Notes: generated by a model from the sequence alone, not told the origin. A DNA stretch of 64,000 nt from Bacilli bacterium (GCA_017470115.1 JAFUEZ010000008.1:94484-158483); one strand, 5' to 3'. Positions 46,534 through 54,978 are shown, counted from the first letter of the stretch. A program made the numbers and translations.

Positions 46534-46562
46534 TTTATTATTTGGATGTTTGAGAATATAAT
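46534..46562 (+). promoter_or_regulatory. promoter of the 46569 gene (leaderless signature)
   Basis: TTTATT (46534-46539), 17 bases, TATAAT (46557-46562), then 6 bases to ATG. No ribosome binding site. Confidence 0.55.
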
Positions 46563-46568
46563 TAATTC

Positions 46569-47702
46569 ATGCTAAAAACTAAAGGATTAATCTCGGTTAC
46601 TGCACTTATTGTAATTACTGGAGCTCTTGGTGGAATCTCTGGTTGGTTTTTAGGTTCAATGTTTAAGCCTTTAAAAGCATTAGTCAACGATACTGTTGCA
46701 GATTATCCTGTTGAATATTCTAAAAATCAAGGAACAGCTGCAAAGCTTTTTAATGCTGCAAATGTAAATTCTCCAGAAGAATTAGTCGGAGTTGATGTCT
46801 CTAAATTGATTGGAAAAAACGGACTTACTGTAGCTGATGTTGCCGAATGTGCTACATATTTTATGTTTAGAAATGAAAATCTGATGAGCAAATCTTATAA
46901 CTATTCTTTAAGTACAACGATGGGAATTAATAACAAACAAGAAACTAATTCTACATGGATAAAAAATAAAGATTTGTATTTTAAAGAAAACATGTCTTAC
47001 TCATCAAACGCTAATTTTGGAGAAAGAATGTACAATTGTGATGATTCTTCACTCTCTTTTATTAGTAAACCTTTAGAAAACAAGATTAATTATTATCGCC
47101 AAACCGGGATAAAGAATGCATCGAAATCAGATTTTTCAAACCCAGCAAAATCATCCTTTTATCAAAATGTTCCAGAAGGTGAAGATGTTGATGAAAATGG
47201 AAATAAAGTGCAAAGTTTTAGAACCACATTTCAAACGTCTGTTTTTACTCCTTTCAACTATCAAGTGAACGAAAAATATGCATTAAAAGACGATAATGGT
47301 GGGTATTCTACTTTAAGTTTATTTGATACTTTTTCTGGTGAATCTGTAAGTTTTGGTCATTCTATAGAAAAAACAGAAACTGGATATAAAATCTCAATCA
47401 CAATTAAAAATGAAGCATTAGATCAATATGGCGCATATGTTTATTTGACCACAAGAGATTCATCAAAAATAGCAAAAATGAAACAAAGGCCTGGATATTT
47501 GAAAGTCGGCTGGCAACTTTTTACTGATAATAAATTAGATTTAATGAAGATGAAGGTCTATGAACATTATAATGTTTATTCAGCGATAGTTGATAAAGTT
47601 CCTACAGATTCAACTTCAGAAATTTATTTTTATTATGGAAGTGAAGCAAATAACATCCCAAGTATTAAGGAGGTCATTCAATATGAGCGACCAGAATGGT
47701 AA
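46569..47702 (+). CDS. membrane-anchored surface protein of unknown function
   Basis: 377 residues. One N-terminal membrane segment at about 7-31 (LISVTALIVITGALGGISGW), then a polar extracellular region rich in Asn, Ser, Tyr and Lys with no recognised domain. No lipobox. It overlaps the next small membrane protein gene by 20 bases, indicating a two-gene unit. Possible surface or envelope function; family unknown. Confidence 0.65.
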   Translation: MLKTKGLISVTALIVITGALGGISGWFLGSMFKPLKALVNDTVADYPVEYSKNQGTAAKLFNAANVNSPEELVGVDVSKLIGKNGLTVADVAECATYFMFRNENLMSKSYNYSLSTTMGINNKQETNSTWIKNKDLYFKENMSYSSNANFGERMYNCDDSSLSFISKPLENKINYYRQTGIKNASKSDFSNPAKSSFYQNVPEGEDVDENGNKVQSFRTTFQTSVFTPFNYQVNEKYALKDDNGGYSTLSLFDTFSGESVSFGHSIEKTETGYKISITIKNEALDQYGAYVYLTTRDSSKIAKMKQRPGYLKVGWQLFTDNKLDLMKMKVYEHYNVYSAIVDKVPTDSTSEIYFYYGSEANNIPSIKEVIQYERPEW

Positions 47703-47829
47703 AAATAAAAGAATTAAATTCTTAGAATGGTTTTGCGATTTGCCTTGGTACTTATATTTAGTTATAGCTTTAGGCGCTTTCTTTTTGGTTTACACAATTG
47801 TGTTTTATTTGTTTTATTTTATTCTTTAA
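47683..47829 (+). CDS. 48-residue single-pass membrane protein
   Basis: Starts at ATG 47683 with AAGGAGG 9 bases upstream, inside the end of the preceding gene. Polar N-terminus (MSDQNGKNKRIKFLEWF), then one hydrophobic span (LPWYLYLVIALGAFFLVYTI and onward) to the C-terminus. The strong binding site and coupling make it a real gene. Probable partner of the surface protein; function unknown. Confidence 0.65.
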   Translation: MSDQNGKNKRIKFLEWFCDLPWYLYLVIALGAFFLVYTIVFYLFYFIL

Positions 47830-47830
47830 A

Positions 47831-47868
47831 AAGGTGTCAAGCAAAATGCTTGACACCTTATTTTTTTA
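47831..47868 (+). terminator. terminator built on the GTGTCAAG hairpin
   Basis: AAGGTGTCAAGCA and TGCTTGACACCTT form 13 perfect pairs around AAA, followed by ATTTTTTT. Shares its core with the hairpin at 34766. Confidence 0.85.
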
Positions 47869-47881
47869 TTAAATAATTGAG

Positions 47882-47896
47882 TTCTGCAGGTTTTTT
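47882..47896 (-). repeat. dispersed repeat variant (inverted), TTCTGCAGGTTTTTT
   Basis: Degenerate member of the GTTTTGCAGGGTTTTT group, between two convergent gene ends and just after the 47831 hairpin. Confidence 0.4.
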
Positions 47897-49800
47897 TAAT
47901 ATTTTCTTGTCATTAATCTAAGCGAATTTAAGACGCAAATTATTGTAACGCCAACATCAGCAAATATTGCTAACCACATGATATAGGAATCAATTGGTAA
48001 TGTTGGAATTAAGTTTAATATCATTACAATTACTTTAACAGAAATAGCAAATATTAGGTTAACCATAACAGTAGTGTAGTTAGATTTTGAAATCTTAATG
48101 GTTTTGTTGATGCCGTTTAAATCATCATTCATTATAACCGCATCACTTGATTCTATAGTTAAATCACTTCCTGCTAAGCCCATTGAAACACCAATATTTG
48201 CTGTTGTTAAACAAGCTGCATCATTAATTCCATCGCCTACATAGCATACATTATTTTTAGATGATTTCATGATTTCTTTAAGAGCATCAACTTTTTGTAA
48301 TGGAAGCAAATTTGATTCATAGGAACTTATATTAGCCTCTTTTGCTATAACGTTTGCAATTGATTCGTTATCACCCGTAAGCATATAAGTACTCTTTACG
48401 CCGTTTTTATAGAAATTATTAATAGCTTGTAAAGATGTTTCCTTGATTTCATCTTTAATTGTTATTGAACCTGCATATTTGCCATCATATGCGCAATAAA
48501 CTATGGTAAAAGGTGTATCAACTTTTGAGAATGCGATTTCAAAATCATCCATTAATTTTGAATTTCCAACTAATAATGTTTTTCCTTTATATAGAGTTTT
48601 GATTCCTTTGCCGCTAATTTCTTCATAATCTTTTAGATTAGATTCATCGATTTCTTGTCGATCTTTTAATATTGCTAAAGCAATTGGATGTGATGAATAA
48701 TATTCTGCATTTTTAACTAGTAGAAGAAGTTCATCACTCGTAAAATCATTTGTTGGATTAATAGAAGAGACTTCAAAATTACCTTTTGTAATAGTCCCAG
48801 TTTTATCCATAACCACCGTGTTAATTTTTCTAAAATTATCTAAATAATTACCACCTTTAACTAATATATTGTTTTTGCTTGCAACACCCAAACTTACGAA
48901 ATAAGCCATTGGTATTGATAGAACAATTGCACATGGGCATGAAATAACAAGCATAGAAGCAGCTGCTTGAATATATCTACTCCAAATAGCTGGATTAGTG
49001 TAGTCGATTATTAAAGGAACTACTGTTGCAACCAAAAAAGCCAAAGCTATTACAATAGGTGTATATATTCTTGCAAACTTGGTTATGAATTTTTCTGTTT
49101 GAGCTTTATTTGATGATGCGCTTTCTACTAATTCAAGCATTTGAGACATTGTTGAATTGTAGAATTCTTTTGTGGCTTTAATGACAAGTGGTGATCCTAA
49201 ATTTATCACTCCTGAAATAATCTCATCTCCAGTTTGGCATTTTCTTGGTGTTGACTCACCAGTCATAGAAGAAGTGTCTAGAGAAGAAGAACCTTCTATG
49301 ATTACACCATCTAAAGCAACACGTTCGCCACTTTTAACAATAAATAAATCGTTTATTTGAACATCAAATGGATCAACAATTCTTTCTATTTTGTTGTTAT
49401 ATAAAGTTACCGTATCAGGTCTTAAATCAATTATGGCTTTAATAGAATCTCTTGATTTATTAACTGCATAATTTTCAAACTTTTCGCCTATTTGAAAGAA
49501 TACTGTAACAGCTAAGCCTTCAACAAATTCGCCAACAGCAAGAGCGGCAATAGAAGCTACTAAAGTTAATGTAATTTCATTAAAAAAGTCGCGTTTAGCA
49601 AGGTTTTTGGCAGATTTTACGTATAAATCGAATGAAACTAAAATGTATAAAACTAATGTGATTGGAAGGATAATTACTAACTTTATGGTTGTATTTCCTA
49701 GTTTTGTTTCACCATAAAAAATCTCAATAAAAACTAGCGCTATTGTTAGTAGTGCAGAAATAATGATCCTTGTTAAATCAAATTTCTTGTTTAGTTTCAT
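47896..49800 (-). CDS. heavy-metal P1B-type ATPase (zinc/cadmium exporter-like)
   Basis: 634 residues with eight likely membrane segments. Metal site SCPCAIVLSIPMAYF (CPC) in the sixth helix, phosphorylation motif VVMDKTGTITKG near 325, HP motif YYSSHPIAL, GXGXXG nucleotide site EISGKGI and the hinge YVGDGINDAACLTTA. Actuator motif STMTGES. The N-terminal metal-binding domain usual in such pumps is missing and is encoded by the separate upstream gene. With the ArsR-type repressor, export of Zn, Cd or a similar ion is likely; copper is less likely given that regulator. Confidence 0.92.
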   Translation of the reverse strand: MKLNKKFDLTRIIISALLTIALVFIEIFYGETKLGNTTIKLVIILPITLVLYILVSFDLYVKSAKNLAKRDFFNEITLTLVASIAALAVGEFVEGLAVTVFFQIGEKFENYAVNKSRDSIKAIIDLRPDTVTLYNNKIERIVDPFDVQINDLFIVKSGERVALDGVIIEGSSSLDTSSMTGESTPRKCQTGDEIISGVINLGSPLVIKATKEFYNSTMSQMLELVESASSNKAQTEKFITKFARIYTPIVIALAFLVATVVPLIIDYTNPAIWSRYIQAAASMLVISCPCAIVLSIPMAYFVSLGVASKNNILVKGGNYLDNFRKINTVVMDKTGTITKGNFEVSSINPTNDFTSDELLLLVKNAEYYSSHPIALAILKDRQEIDESNLKDYEEISGKGIKTLYKGKTLLVGNSKLMDDFEIAFSKVDTPFTIVYCAYDGKYAGSITIKDEIKETSLQAINNFYKNGVKSTYMLTGDNESIANVIAKEANISSYESNLLPLQKVDALKEIMKSSKNNVCYVGDGINDAACLTTANIGVSMGLAGSDLTIESSDAVIMNDDLNGINKTIKISKSNYTTVMVNLIFAISVKVIVMILNLIPTLPIDSYIMWLAIFADVGVTIICVLNSLRLMTRKY

Positions 49801-50012
49801 TATTTAATCCTTCTTAAAGAAACTCCATCTTCAAAATTTGAACAAATTTCTTTCACTTTGCTTAAAGCATCATCGATTACTTCAATAACTAGTCTTTCAG
49901 CAATAAAGTCTATTTGCGCATAACTAACACCATCAACTTTTTGAATCATTGATTCTAATTTGTTTGCACAGTTTGCGCAATCTATACCTGATATTTTATA
50001 AATTTGTCTCAT
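49800..50012 (-). CDS. stand-alone HMA metal chaperone domain
   Basis: 70 residues with one heavy-metal-associated domain; ISGIDCANCANKLESMI holds the CXXC metal site. Its stop overlaps the ATPase start by one base (TAATG), so it supplies in trans the domain missing from the pump's N-terminus. Between the repressor and the pump in one operon. Confidence 0.9.
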   Translation of the reverse strand: MRQIYKISGIDCANCANKLESMIQKVDGVSYAQIDFIAERLVIEVIDDALSKVKEICSNFEDGVSLRRIK

Positions 50013-50013
50013 G

Positions 50014-50358
50014 TTATTGCTCCTTTAAATGTTGTCTTGCTGTTTCAATGATTATCGACACATGCTCATCGTCTAATGTGTAGATGACATTTTTTCCAGA
50101 TTTAAGATATTTGACTAATTTATTTGCTTTCAAAATATTCAATTGATGTGAACATGCACTTTTTGAAATGTTTAAAACGTTACAAATATCACCGACTGTC
50201 ATTGGATTATTATCTAATGACCACAATATTTGTAATCTAGTTGAGTCTCCAAAAATTTTAAAGAAATCGCTTATCTCATATATTTCTCTTTCACTAATCA
50301 TTGACTCTTTTGTCTTCTTGACTAATTCAGGATTTACCATAGGTGTATCACAGGCCAT
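50014..50358 (-). CDS. ArsR/SmtB-family metal-responsive repressor
   Basis: 114 residues from ATG 50358; the GGAGGT binding site lies within an upstream in-frame extension, so the shorter start is right. Winged helix: FKIFGDSTRLQILWSLDNN, MTVGDICNVLNISKSACSHQ, LKYLKSGKNVIYTL-like wing. The alpha5 metal site DDEHVSIIIETARQHLKEQ (Asp, His, His, Glu pattern) resembles CzrA/SmtB; an N-terminal Cys (ACDTP) resembles CadC. First gene of the operon, with a matching operator just upstream. Confidence 0.9.
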   Translation of the reverse strand: MACDTPMVNPELVKKTKESMISEREIYEISDFFKIFGDSTRLQILWSLDNNPMTVGDICNVLNISKSACSHQLNILKANKLVKYLKSGKNVIYTLDDEHVSIIIETARQHLKEQ

Positions 50359-50382
50359 AACTAAAACCTCCATACATATTAT

Positions 50383-50402
50383 AGTTGAACAACTATTCAA
50401 CT
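50383..50402 (-). promoter_or_regulatory. operator for the ArsR/SmtB repressor
   Basis: AGTTGAA, six bases, TTCAACT: a perfect 7-7 inverted repeat with the spacing typical of SmtB/CadC operators, 25 bases upstream of the repressor start. Confidence 0.75.
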
Positions 50403-50482
50403 GTCAAGAAATATTCAAAATCTTTTTTAAAGCTTTAAATACAACTGTCAACTTTCCTTGACTCTAACAAAAAATATCAAAG

Positions 50483-50497
50483 TTTTGCAGGGTTTTT
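50483..50497 (-). repeat. dispersed repeat (inverted), TTTTGCAGGGTTTTT
   Basis: Exact copy of the 34814 motif. A GTCAA/TTGAC hairpin lies 25 bases upstream. It is the only intergenic copy between two divergent gene starts. Confidence 0.7.
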
Positions 50498-50591
50498 AAT
50501 ATTAATTTATCCATTTAATGGTTAATATCACTTATTATATTCATTAAGTTTATATTGATTATATAAACTTTTTTTGCCATAATTTGCACGT

Positions 50592-52037
50592 ATGAGAACT
50601 AATGGTATTTTAATGGCAATTTCTAGTTTACCAAGTGATTACGGAATTGGTGATTTTGGTAAGTCTAGTTATAAATTTGTTGATTTAATTTCTGAAGCTA
50701 AAATTAAATTGTGGCAACTCCTTCCAATTAATCCAATCGGAAGTGGAGATAGTCCATATTCTTCAAAATGTGGCAACGCAATCGATGAAATTTTCATAGA
50801 TCTTGAGGAGCTTCAAGAGAATGGTTTAATAGATGATCTTCCTTCATTTAACGCCAAGGCAAAATATGTCGAATATGGTGAAGTTAGAGATTTCAAAACA
50901 AAAAAATTGAGAGAAGCTTTTGATAAGCAAAATGATTTAGCAACACAAGATTATAAGAATTTTTTAATTGAGCATCCTTGGTTAGAGAATTATGCGAAAT
51001 TTTGCATCCTTTTAGTCAAAAATAATTATGTTGATTGGTGGAATTGGTCAGAAGAAGAAAAGAACGAACCATATAAGAATACAATAGACTTTTCAAAGTA
51101 TGAAAACGAAATGAACTTCATCAAGTGGTGTCAATACATTGCTTTTAAACAATTCATAAAGCTTAAGAAATATGCTAATTCGAAAAATGTCGAATTAATG
51201 GGTGATATTCCATTTTATCTTGGCGGAAATAGTAGTGATGTTTGGGCAAATCAAGATGAATTCTTACTCGATGATGATGCTAAACCATATAGAATTGCCG
51301 GATGTCCACCAGATTATTTTTCAAAAACAGGGCAAAGATGGGGCAATCCAATTTATGATTGGGATTATATGCTTGATGACGGGTTTACTTTTTGGATGAG
51401 TAGAATCAAAAACGCATCTAAACTTTATGACTGCATTAGAATCGATCATTTTAGAGCCTTTGATACATATTGGTCAATCAATCCAGAATGCGAAACCGCA
51501 GTTGATGGTGTTTGGGAAATTGGATATGGAAATGAATTTTTCTCAAAGCTTCAACGTGAATTACCTAATTTAAAAATTTTAGCTGAAGACTTAGGCGATT
51601 TATTCCCAAGTGTTCAAAAATTAAGAGATAAATTTAATTTGCCCGGAATGAACGTTATTCAATTTACACTTTTAGATCCAGCTGCAGAAGTAAAAGAAAA
51701 TCAAATCATGTATACTGGAACTCATGATAACGATACTCTCATGGGATGGTTAAAAAGTTTAGATGAAGAGACTAAAGAAGCTTTAAAAATTAAATTGAAA
51801 TCACTCAAGTTAGAAGGCAGAAGTATCTATGATAAATTGATTAATTATGTTTTCAGTTCTATCGATGATTATGCTATTATTCCAATTCAAGATTACTTAA
51901 AACTTGGCTCAGAATATAGAATGAATACGCCAGGAATTTCTGGAGGTTTAAATTGGAAGTTTAGACTTGTCAATTTTGATGCTTTCGAAAAGATTATTCC
52001 TAATATTAAAACTCTTGTTAAGAAATATAATAGATGA
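50592..52037 (+). CDS. malQ: 4-alpha-glucanotransferase (amylomaltase)
   Basis: GH77 enzyme moving alpha-1,4-glucan chains in maltodextrin or glycogen metabolism. 481 residues. RTNGILMAISSLPSDYGIGD at the start, LLPINPIGSGDSPYSS, the nucleophile region IRIDHFRAFDTYWSI near 290, acid/base ILAEDLGDLFPSV near 335 and the third acid GTHDNDTLMGW near 385. CATAAT 8 bases before ATG and no binding site. Its TGA overlaps the rimO ATG (ATGA). No other glycogen genes are in this window. Confidence 0.95.
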   Translation: MRTNGILMAISSLPSDYGIGDFGKSSYKFVDLISEAKIKLWQLLPINPIGSGDSPYSSKCGNAIDEIFIDLEELQENGLIDDLPSFNAKAKYVEYGEVRDFKTKKLREAFDKQNDLATQDYKNFLIEHPWLENYAKFCILLVKNNYVDWWNWSEEEKNEPYKNTIDFSKYENEMNFIKWCQYIAFKQFIKLKKYANSKNVELMGDIPFYLGGNSSDVWANQDEFLLDDDAKPYRIAGCPPDYFSKTGQRWGNPIYDWDYMLDDGFTFWMSRIKNASKLYDCIRIDHFRAFDTYWSINPECETAVDGVWEIGYGNEFFSKLQRELPNLKILAEDLGDLFPSVQKLRDKFNLPGMNVIQFTLLDPAAEVKENQIMYTGTHDNDTLMGWLKSLDEETKEALKIKLKSLKLEGRSIYDKLINYVFSSIDDYAIIPIQDYLKLGSEYRMNTPGISGGLNWKFRLVNFDAFEKIIPNIKTLVKKYNR

Positions 52038-53326
52038 AAAAAATTGCATTAATAAGTTTAGGTTGTGTTAAAAATCAGGTTGATAGTGAAGCGATTTTAG
52101 CTTTGTTCAAAGAACCTGATTTTAAAATTGTAAATAATTTAGAAGAAAGTGATGTAGTCATAATCAATACATGTGGATTTATCGCTTCAGCTAAAGAAGA
52201 AGGTATTGATACTATTCTTTCTGCTATTGAATATAATAAAACACTTGTTGTTTGTGGTTGCCTTGTTGAACGTTATTATAAAGAATTAAAAGCAGCCATC
52301 CCGGAAGTTAAATTGTGGATTAAATTTAAAGATGAATATCAATTTTTGCCATCGATGATTCAAGAACTTTTTGAAGATGAAAAAGTTACTTCCAAATTTA
52401 ATATTTTTGATAGAATCACTGCAGATTCCTCATATTTTTCTTATATTAAGATTTCTGAAGGGTGCGATAATTTCTGTGCTTTTTGCGCAATTCCTTTTAT
52501 TAGAGGAAGATTTGTTTCACTACCAGAAGATGATATTGTAGCTTATGCAAATAAAGTTGTTAAAAAAGGAGCTAAAGAAATTGTTTTAATTGGCCAAGAT
52601 CCAACGAGTTATGGAAGAGACTTAAAAGATCAAAATATTAATCTTGTTCACTTATTAAAACGAATTGAGCCAATCGAGGGATTAGAAAAGATAAGAATGC
52701 TATATCTTTATCCTGATGGAATTACCGATGAACTTATTGATTTTGTAAAAACTCATAAAAAGATGAGCCATTATTTTGATATTCCTATTCAACATTGTTC
52801 GGATAATATCTTGAAACTTATGAATAGACGAGATACTAAAGCTTCAACCGAAGAAGTTTTAGATAAAATTAAAAAAGAAATACCAGATACAATTTTAAGA
52901 ACGACGCTTATCGTAGGCTTCCCTGGTGAAACGGTTAAAGAATTTAATGAGTTAAAACGCTTTATTGAAAAATACAAGTTCAATCACCTTGGCGTATTTA
53001 CATATAGTAGAGAAAAAGGAACTAAAGCTGCAATACTTCCTCATCAAGTTCAAGAAAGAACTAAAGTTAAACGTAAAGATGAGATAATGCAATTACAAGC
53101 TAGAATTTCTTATGACTTGAATAAAAATATGATTGGTAGAGAGTTTGATGCAATTGTATTTAAAGTAAATAAGAATGATTACAGTGTTAGATGTGACTAT
53201 AATGCTCCAGATGATATTGATGGAAATGTAATTTTAAAGACTGAAAAAGTTCATAAAATTGGAGACTCAGTTAGAATCAAAATCGAAAAAGCTTTTGTCT
53301 ATGATTTGATTGCTTCAGAACTTTAA
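52034..53326 (+). CDS. rimO: ribosomal protein S12 methylthiotransferase RimO
   Basis: Radical SAM enzyme that methylthiolates an Asp of S12. 430 residues: N-terminal MTTase domain (ISLGCVKNQVDSEAIL, VIINTCGFIASAKEE, VVCGCLVERY with three cluster cysteines), radical SAM core with ISEGCDNFCAFCAIPFIRGR near 140, and a C-terminal TRAM domain (MIGREFDAIVFKVNKNDYSV onward). The KEEGIDTI and IPFIRG variants favour RimO over MiaB. Overlaps malQ by 4 bases. Confidence 0.93.
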   Translation: MKKIALISLGCVKNQVDSEAILALFKEPDFKIVNNLEESDVVIINTCGFIASAKEEGIDTILSAIEYNKTLVVCGCLVERYYKELKAAIPEVKLWIKFKDEYQFLPSMIQELFEDEKVTSKFNIFDRITADSSYFSYIKISEGCDNFCAFCAIPFIRGRFVSLPEDDIVAYANKVVKKGAKEIVLIGQDPTSYGRDLKDQNINLVHLLKRIEPIEGLEKIRMLYLYPDGITDELIDFVKTHKKMSHYFDIPIQHCSDNILKLMNRRDTKASTEEVLDKIKKEIPDTILRTTLIVGFPGETVKEFNELKRFIEKYKFNHLGVFTYSREKGTKAAILPHQVQERTKVKRKDEIMQLQARISYDLNKNMIGREFDAIVFKVNKNDYSVRCDYNAPDDIDGNVILKTEKVHKIGDSVRIKIEKAFVYDLIASEL

Positions 53327-53359
53327 AAATCAACTAAATATTAAGATAGCATTAAGATT

Positions 53360-53383
53360 TCCTCTATTTTTAGAGGATTTTTT
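53360..53383 (+). terminator. terminator after rimO
   Basis: TCCTCTA, TTTT loop, TAGAGGA, then T6. Seven perfect pairs. Confidence 0.75.
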
Positions 53384-53426
53384 AAATTTATCGGAAAAAT
53401 AGCTCTTATTTTTCTACATATTTAGT

Positions 53427-53508
53427 GAAAGGCAGATTTAATGGGCTCAATCGGCGCCTCAAGGTTGAATAAACTAAGTATGAAAATACACGATTCTGGA
53501 TTTGAATT
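53427..53508 (+). other. probable left flank of the TnpB element
   Basis: The sequence between the rimO terminator and tnpB is less AT-rich than other intergenic DNA. It contains GGGCTCAATCGGCGCC, with TCAA and TTGA arms able to form a hairpin, as expected for an IS200/IS605-type end. No exact boundary can be set. Confidence 0.4.
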
Positions 53509-54693
53509 ATGAAGAAATTATTAACAACAAAAAACTTTAGACTCTATCCAACAAAAGAGCAAAAGAGATTATTAGATAGGGAACTCAATTTTTATAGGCA
53601 TTATTTTAATTCGTTAAAAGCTGCAATTACTAGAAGAAGAGAAGAATCATTGATTCCTCTTGTTGAGCAGGATATCGTGGAGATTTGTAAAGCGACAAAA
53701 GAAAAAATCCTAAAACTTGATTTTGATTTTAATAAATACTATTACAGGTCGCACATTAAGTTTGCAACCGATAACATGATGCTTGCGTTTAAGTATCCTC
53801 GTAAAAAAGGATTAAAGAAATATCATTTAGAAAAGACTACTATAAAAATTGATGATCCTTCTTGTTATGTAATGCTTAATCATCTTTATTTTAAAAATAA
53901 TATAAAGATAAAACTTAGACCTAAAGTAGAAACTTTAAATGGTGTATCTTTTTATACCATTACTAAGAATAGAAATAAGTATTATTTAACTGCAGTTATA
54001 TTTATTGACGCGATAAGAGTTAAAAAAACTGGAAAAGGCTGTGGAATTGATGTTGGCTTTAGAAATGGATTAGTTCTTTATAACACTGATGGAGAAGTTA
54101 GCGAGTATAAATTTCAAAATGCTAAAGTTGATAGACTATTTAAGCAAGCTGAATTTTATAAGAAAACCATCGAAAATATTGAAGCAAAAAATAAAGATTA
54201 TATCGTTTCAAAGAATTATCAAAAAGTTACAAATAAACTTGCTAGAACTTATGAAAGAATTACAAATATAAGAAATCATGAATTTAATCTTGTTTCTGAA
54301 AATCTAGCACTAAAATACGATTTAATAGTGGTTGAAGATCTTGAAATAGAAGATATTTATAAAGGAAACGTTAAACGTTATGAGATAAGTAAAGCATCGT
54401 ATGGAAGATTTTTTGATTATCTGAAAAATAAATGCCAAAAATATAATAAATATTTCATTAAAGTTCCGCGTTTTTATCCTTCAAGTCAAATTTGTTCTGA
54501 ATGTGGGGTAATTCATAAAGAAATGAAAGATTATAGAGATGCAAAAATGATGATTTGTGAGTGTGGATATAAAGAAGATAGAGATATAAACGCTGCAAAA
54601 AATATTTTAAGGTATGGTCTAGGCGAGCTTAGAAGAAGGAACCAAAATAATAAAGATAAATATAAAAAGGGAAAGAATGTAGAAGCTAAATAA
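53509..54693 (+). CDS. tnpB: TnpB, RNA-guided nuclease of an IS200/IS605-type element
   Basis: 394 residues, full length. N-terminal helix-turn-helix-like region (KNFRLYPTKEQKRLLDRELN), RuvC-I GKGCGIDVGFRNG (Asp181), RuvC-II DLIVVEDLEIEDI (Glu276), zinc finger CSEC...CEC (Cys329, 332, 350, 352) and RuvC-III KEDRDINAAKNIL (Asp357/359). All catalytic residues are present, so it may be active. There is no tnpA transposase beside it, so it is a solo TnpB unit. Its guide RNA would be expected to overlap the 3' end of the gene and the following sequence. Confidence 0.92.
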   Translation: MKKLLTTKNFRLYPTKEQKRLLDRELNFYRHYFNSLKAAITRRREESLIPLVEQDIVEICKATKEKILKLDFDFNKYYYRSHIKFATDNMMLAFKYPRKKGLKKYHLEKTTIKIDDPSCYVMLNHLYFKNNIKIKLRPKVETLNGVSFYTITKNRNKYYLTAVIFIDAIRVKKTGKGCGIDVGFRNGLVLYNTDGEVSEYKFQNAKVDRLFKQAEFYKKTIENIEAKNKDYIVSKNYQKVTNKLARTYERITNIRNHEFNLVSENLALKYDLIVVEDLEIEDIYKGNVKRYEISKASYGRFFDYLKNKCQKYNKYFIKVPRFYPSSQICSECGVIHKEMKDYRDAKMMICECGYKEDRDINAAKNILRYGLGELRRRNQNNKDKYKKGKNVEAK

Positions 54694-54705
54694 ATATCAA
54701 CAAAT

Positions 54706-54735
54706 AAAAAAACTTTGACACCTGAGTATCAAAGT
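54706..54735 (-). terminator. terminator downstream of tRNA-Thr
   Basis: On the minus strand ACTTTGA, ten-base loop, TCAAAGT, then T7. It lies 13 bases past the tRNA CCA end; on the plus strand it sits just after tnpB. Confidence 0.7.
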
Positions 54736-54747
54736 CGTTTGTGTTTT

Positions 54748-54821
54748 TGGTGCCTCAACGCAGAATCGAACTACGAATACATCATTACCATTGATGGGTT
54801 ATACCACTTAACTATTGAGGC
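54748..54821 (-). tRNA. tRNA-Thr (anticodon GGU)
   Basis: On the minus strand the cloverleaf is complete: acceptor GCCTCAA/TTGAGGC, D arm GTTA/TAAC with loop AGTGGTA, anticodon stem CATCA/TGATG with loop ATGGTAA (U33, anticodon GGT, A37), variable TATT, T arm CGTAG/CTGCG with loop TTCGATT, discriminator A and encoded CCA. It decodes ACC/ACU. 74 bases including CCA. Confidence 0.95.
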
Positions 54822-54834
54822 GAAGCACTGACAA

Positions 54835-54863
54835 AATATAACATACCCATCAATGGTAATCAA
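54835..54863 (-). promoter_or_regulatory. tRNA-Thr promoter with anticodon-arm complement in its spacer
   Basis: On the minus strand TTGATT, 17 bases, TATATT, ending 13 bases before the mature 5' end. Plus-strand bases 54845-54860, mostly within the spacer, are the exact inverse of the anticodon-arm segment at 54784-54799 (ATTACCATTGATGGGT, 16 bases). Confidence 0.65.
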
Positions 54864-54897
54864 GAAAGATTGAATTTTTTTGTTTAAAAATATCTTA

Positions 54898-54923
54898 ATT
54901 CCGCGATGGGGCGCCGTCGGAAT
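54898..54923. other. GC-rich inverted repeat
   Basis: ATTCCG and CGGAAT flank a block containing GGCGCC in a region otherwise almost pure AT. A stem-loop is possible; no assigned role. Confidence 0.35.
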
Positions 54924-54930
54924 AAAATAA

Positions 54931-54957
54931 GGATTTTGCACAACAAAGTCCTTTTTT
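54931..54957 (+). terminator. intrinsic terminator
   Basis: GGATTTTG and CAAAGTCC pair (one wobble) around CACAA, followed by T6. No plus-strand gene but tnpB lies upstream, so it may end a tnpB-linked RNA. Confidence 0.6.
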
Positions 54958-54978
54958 GTACCATTTTAGGCCATTTTT

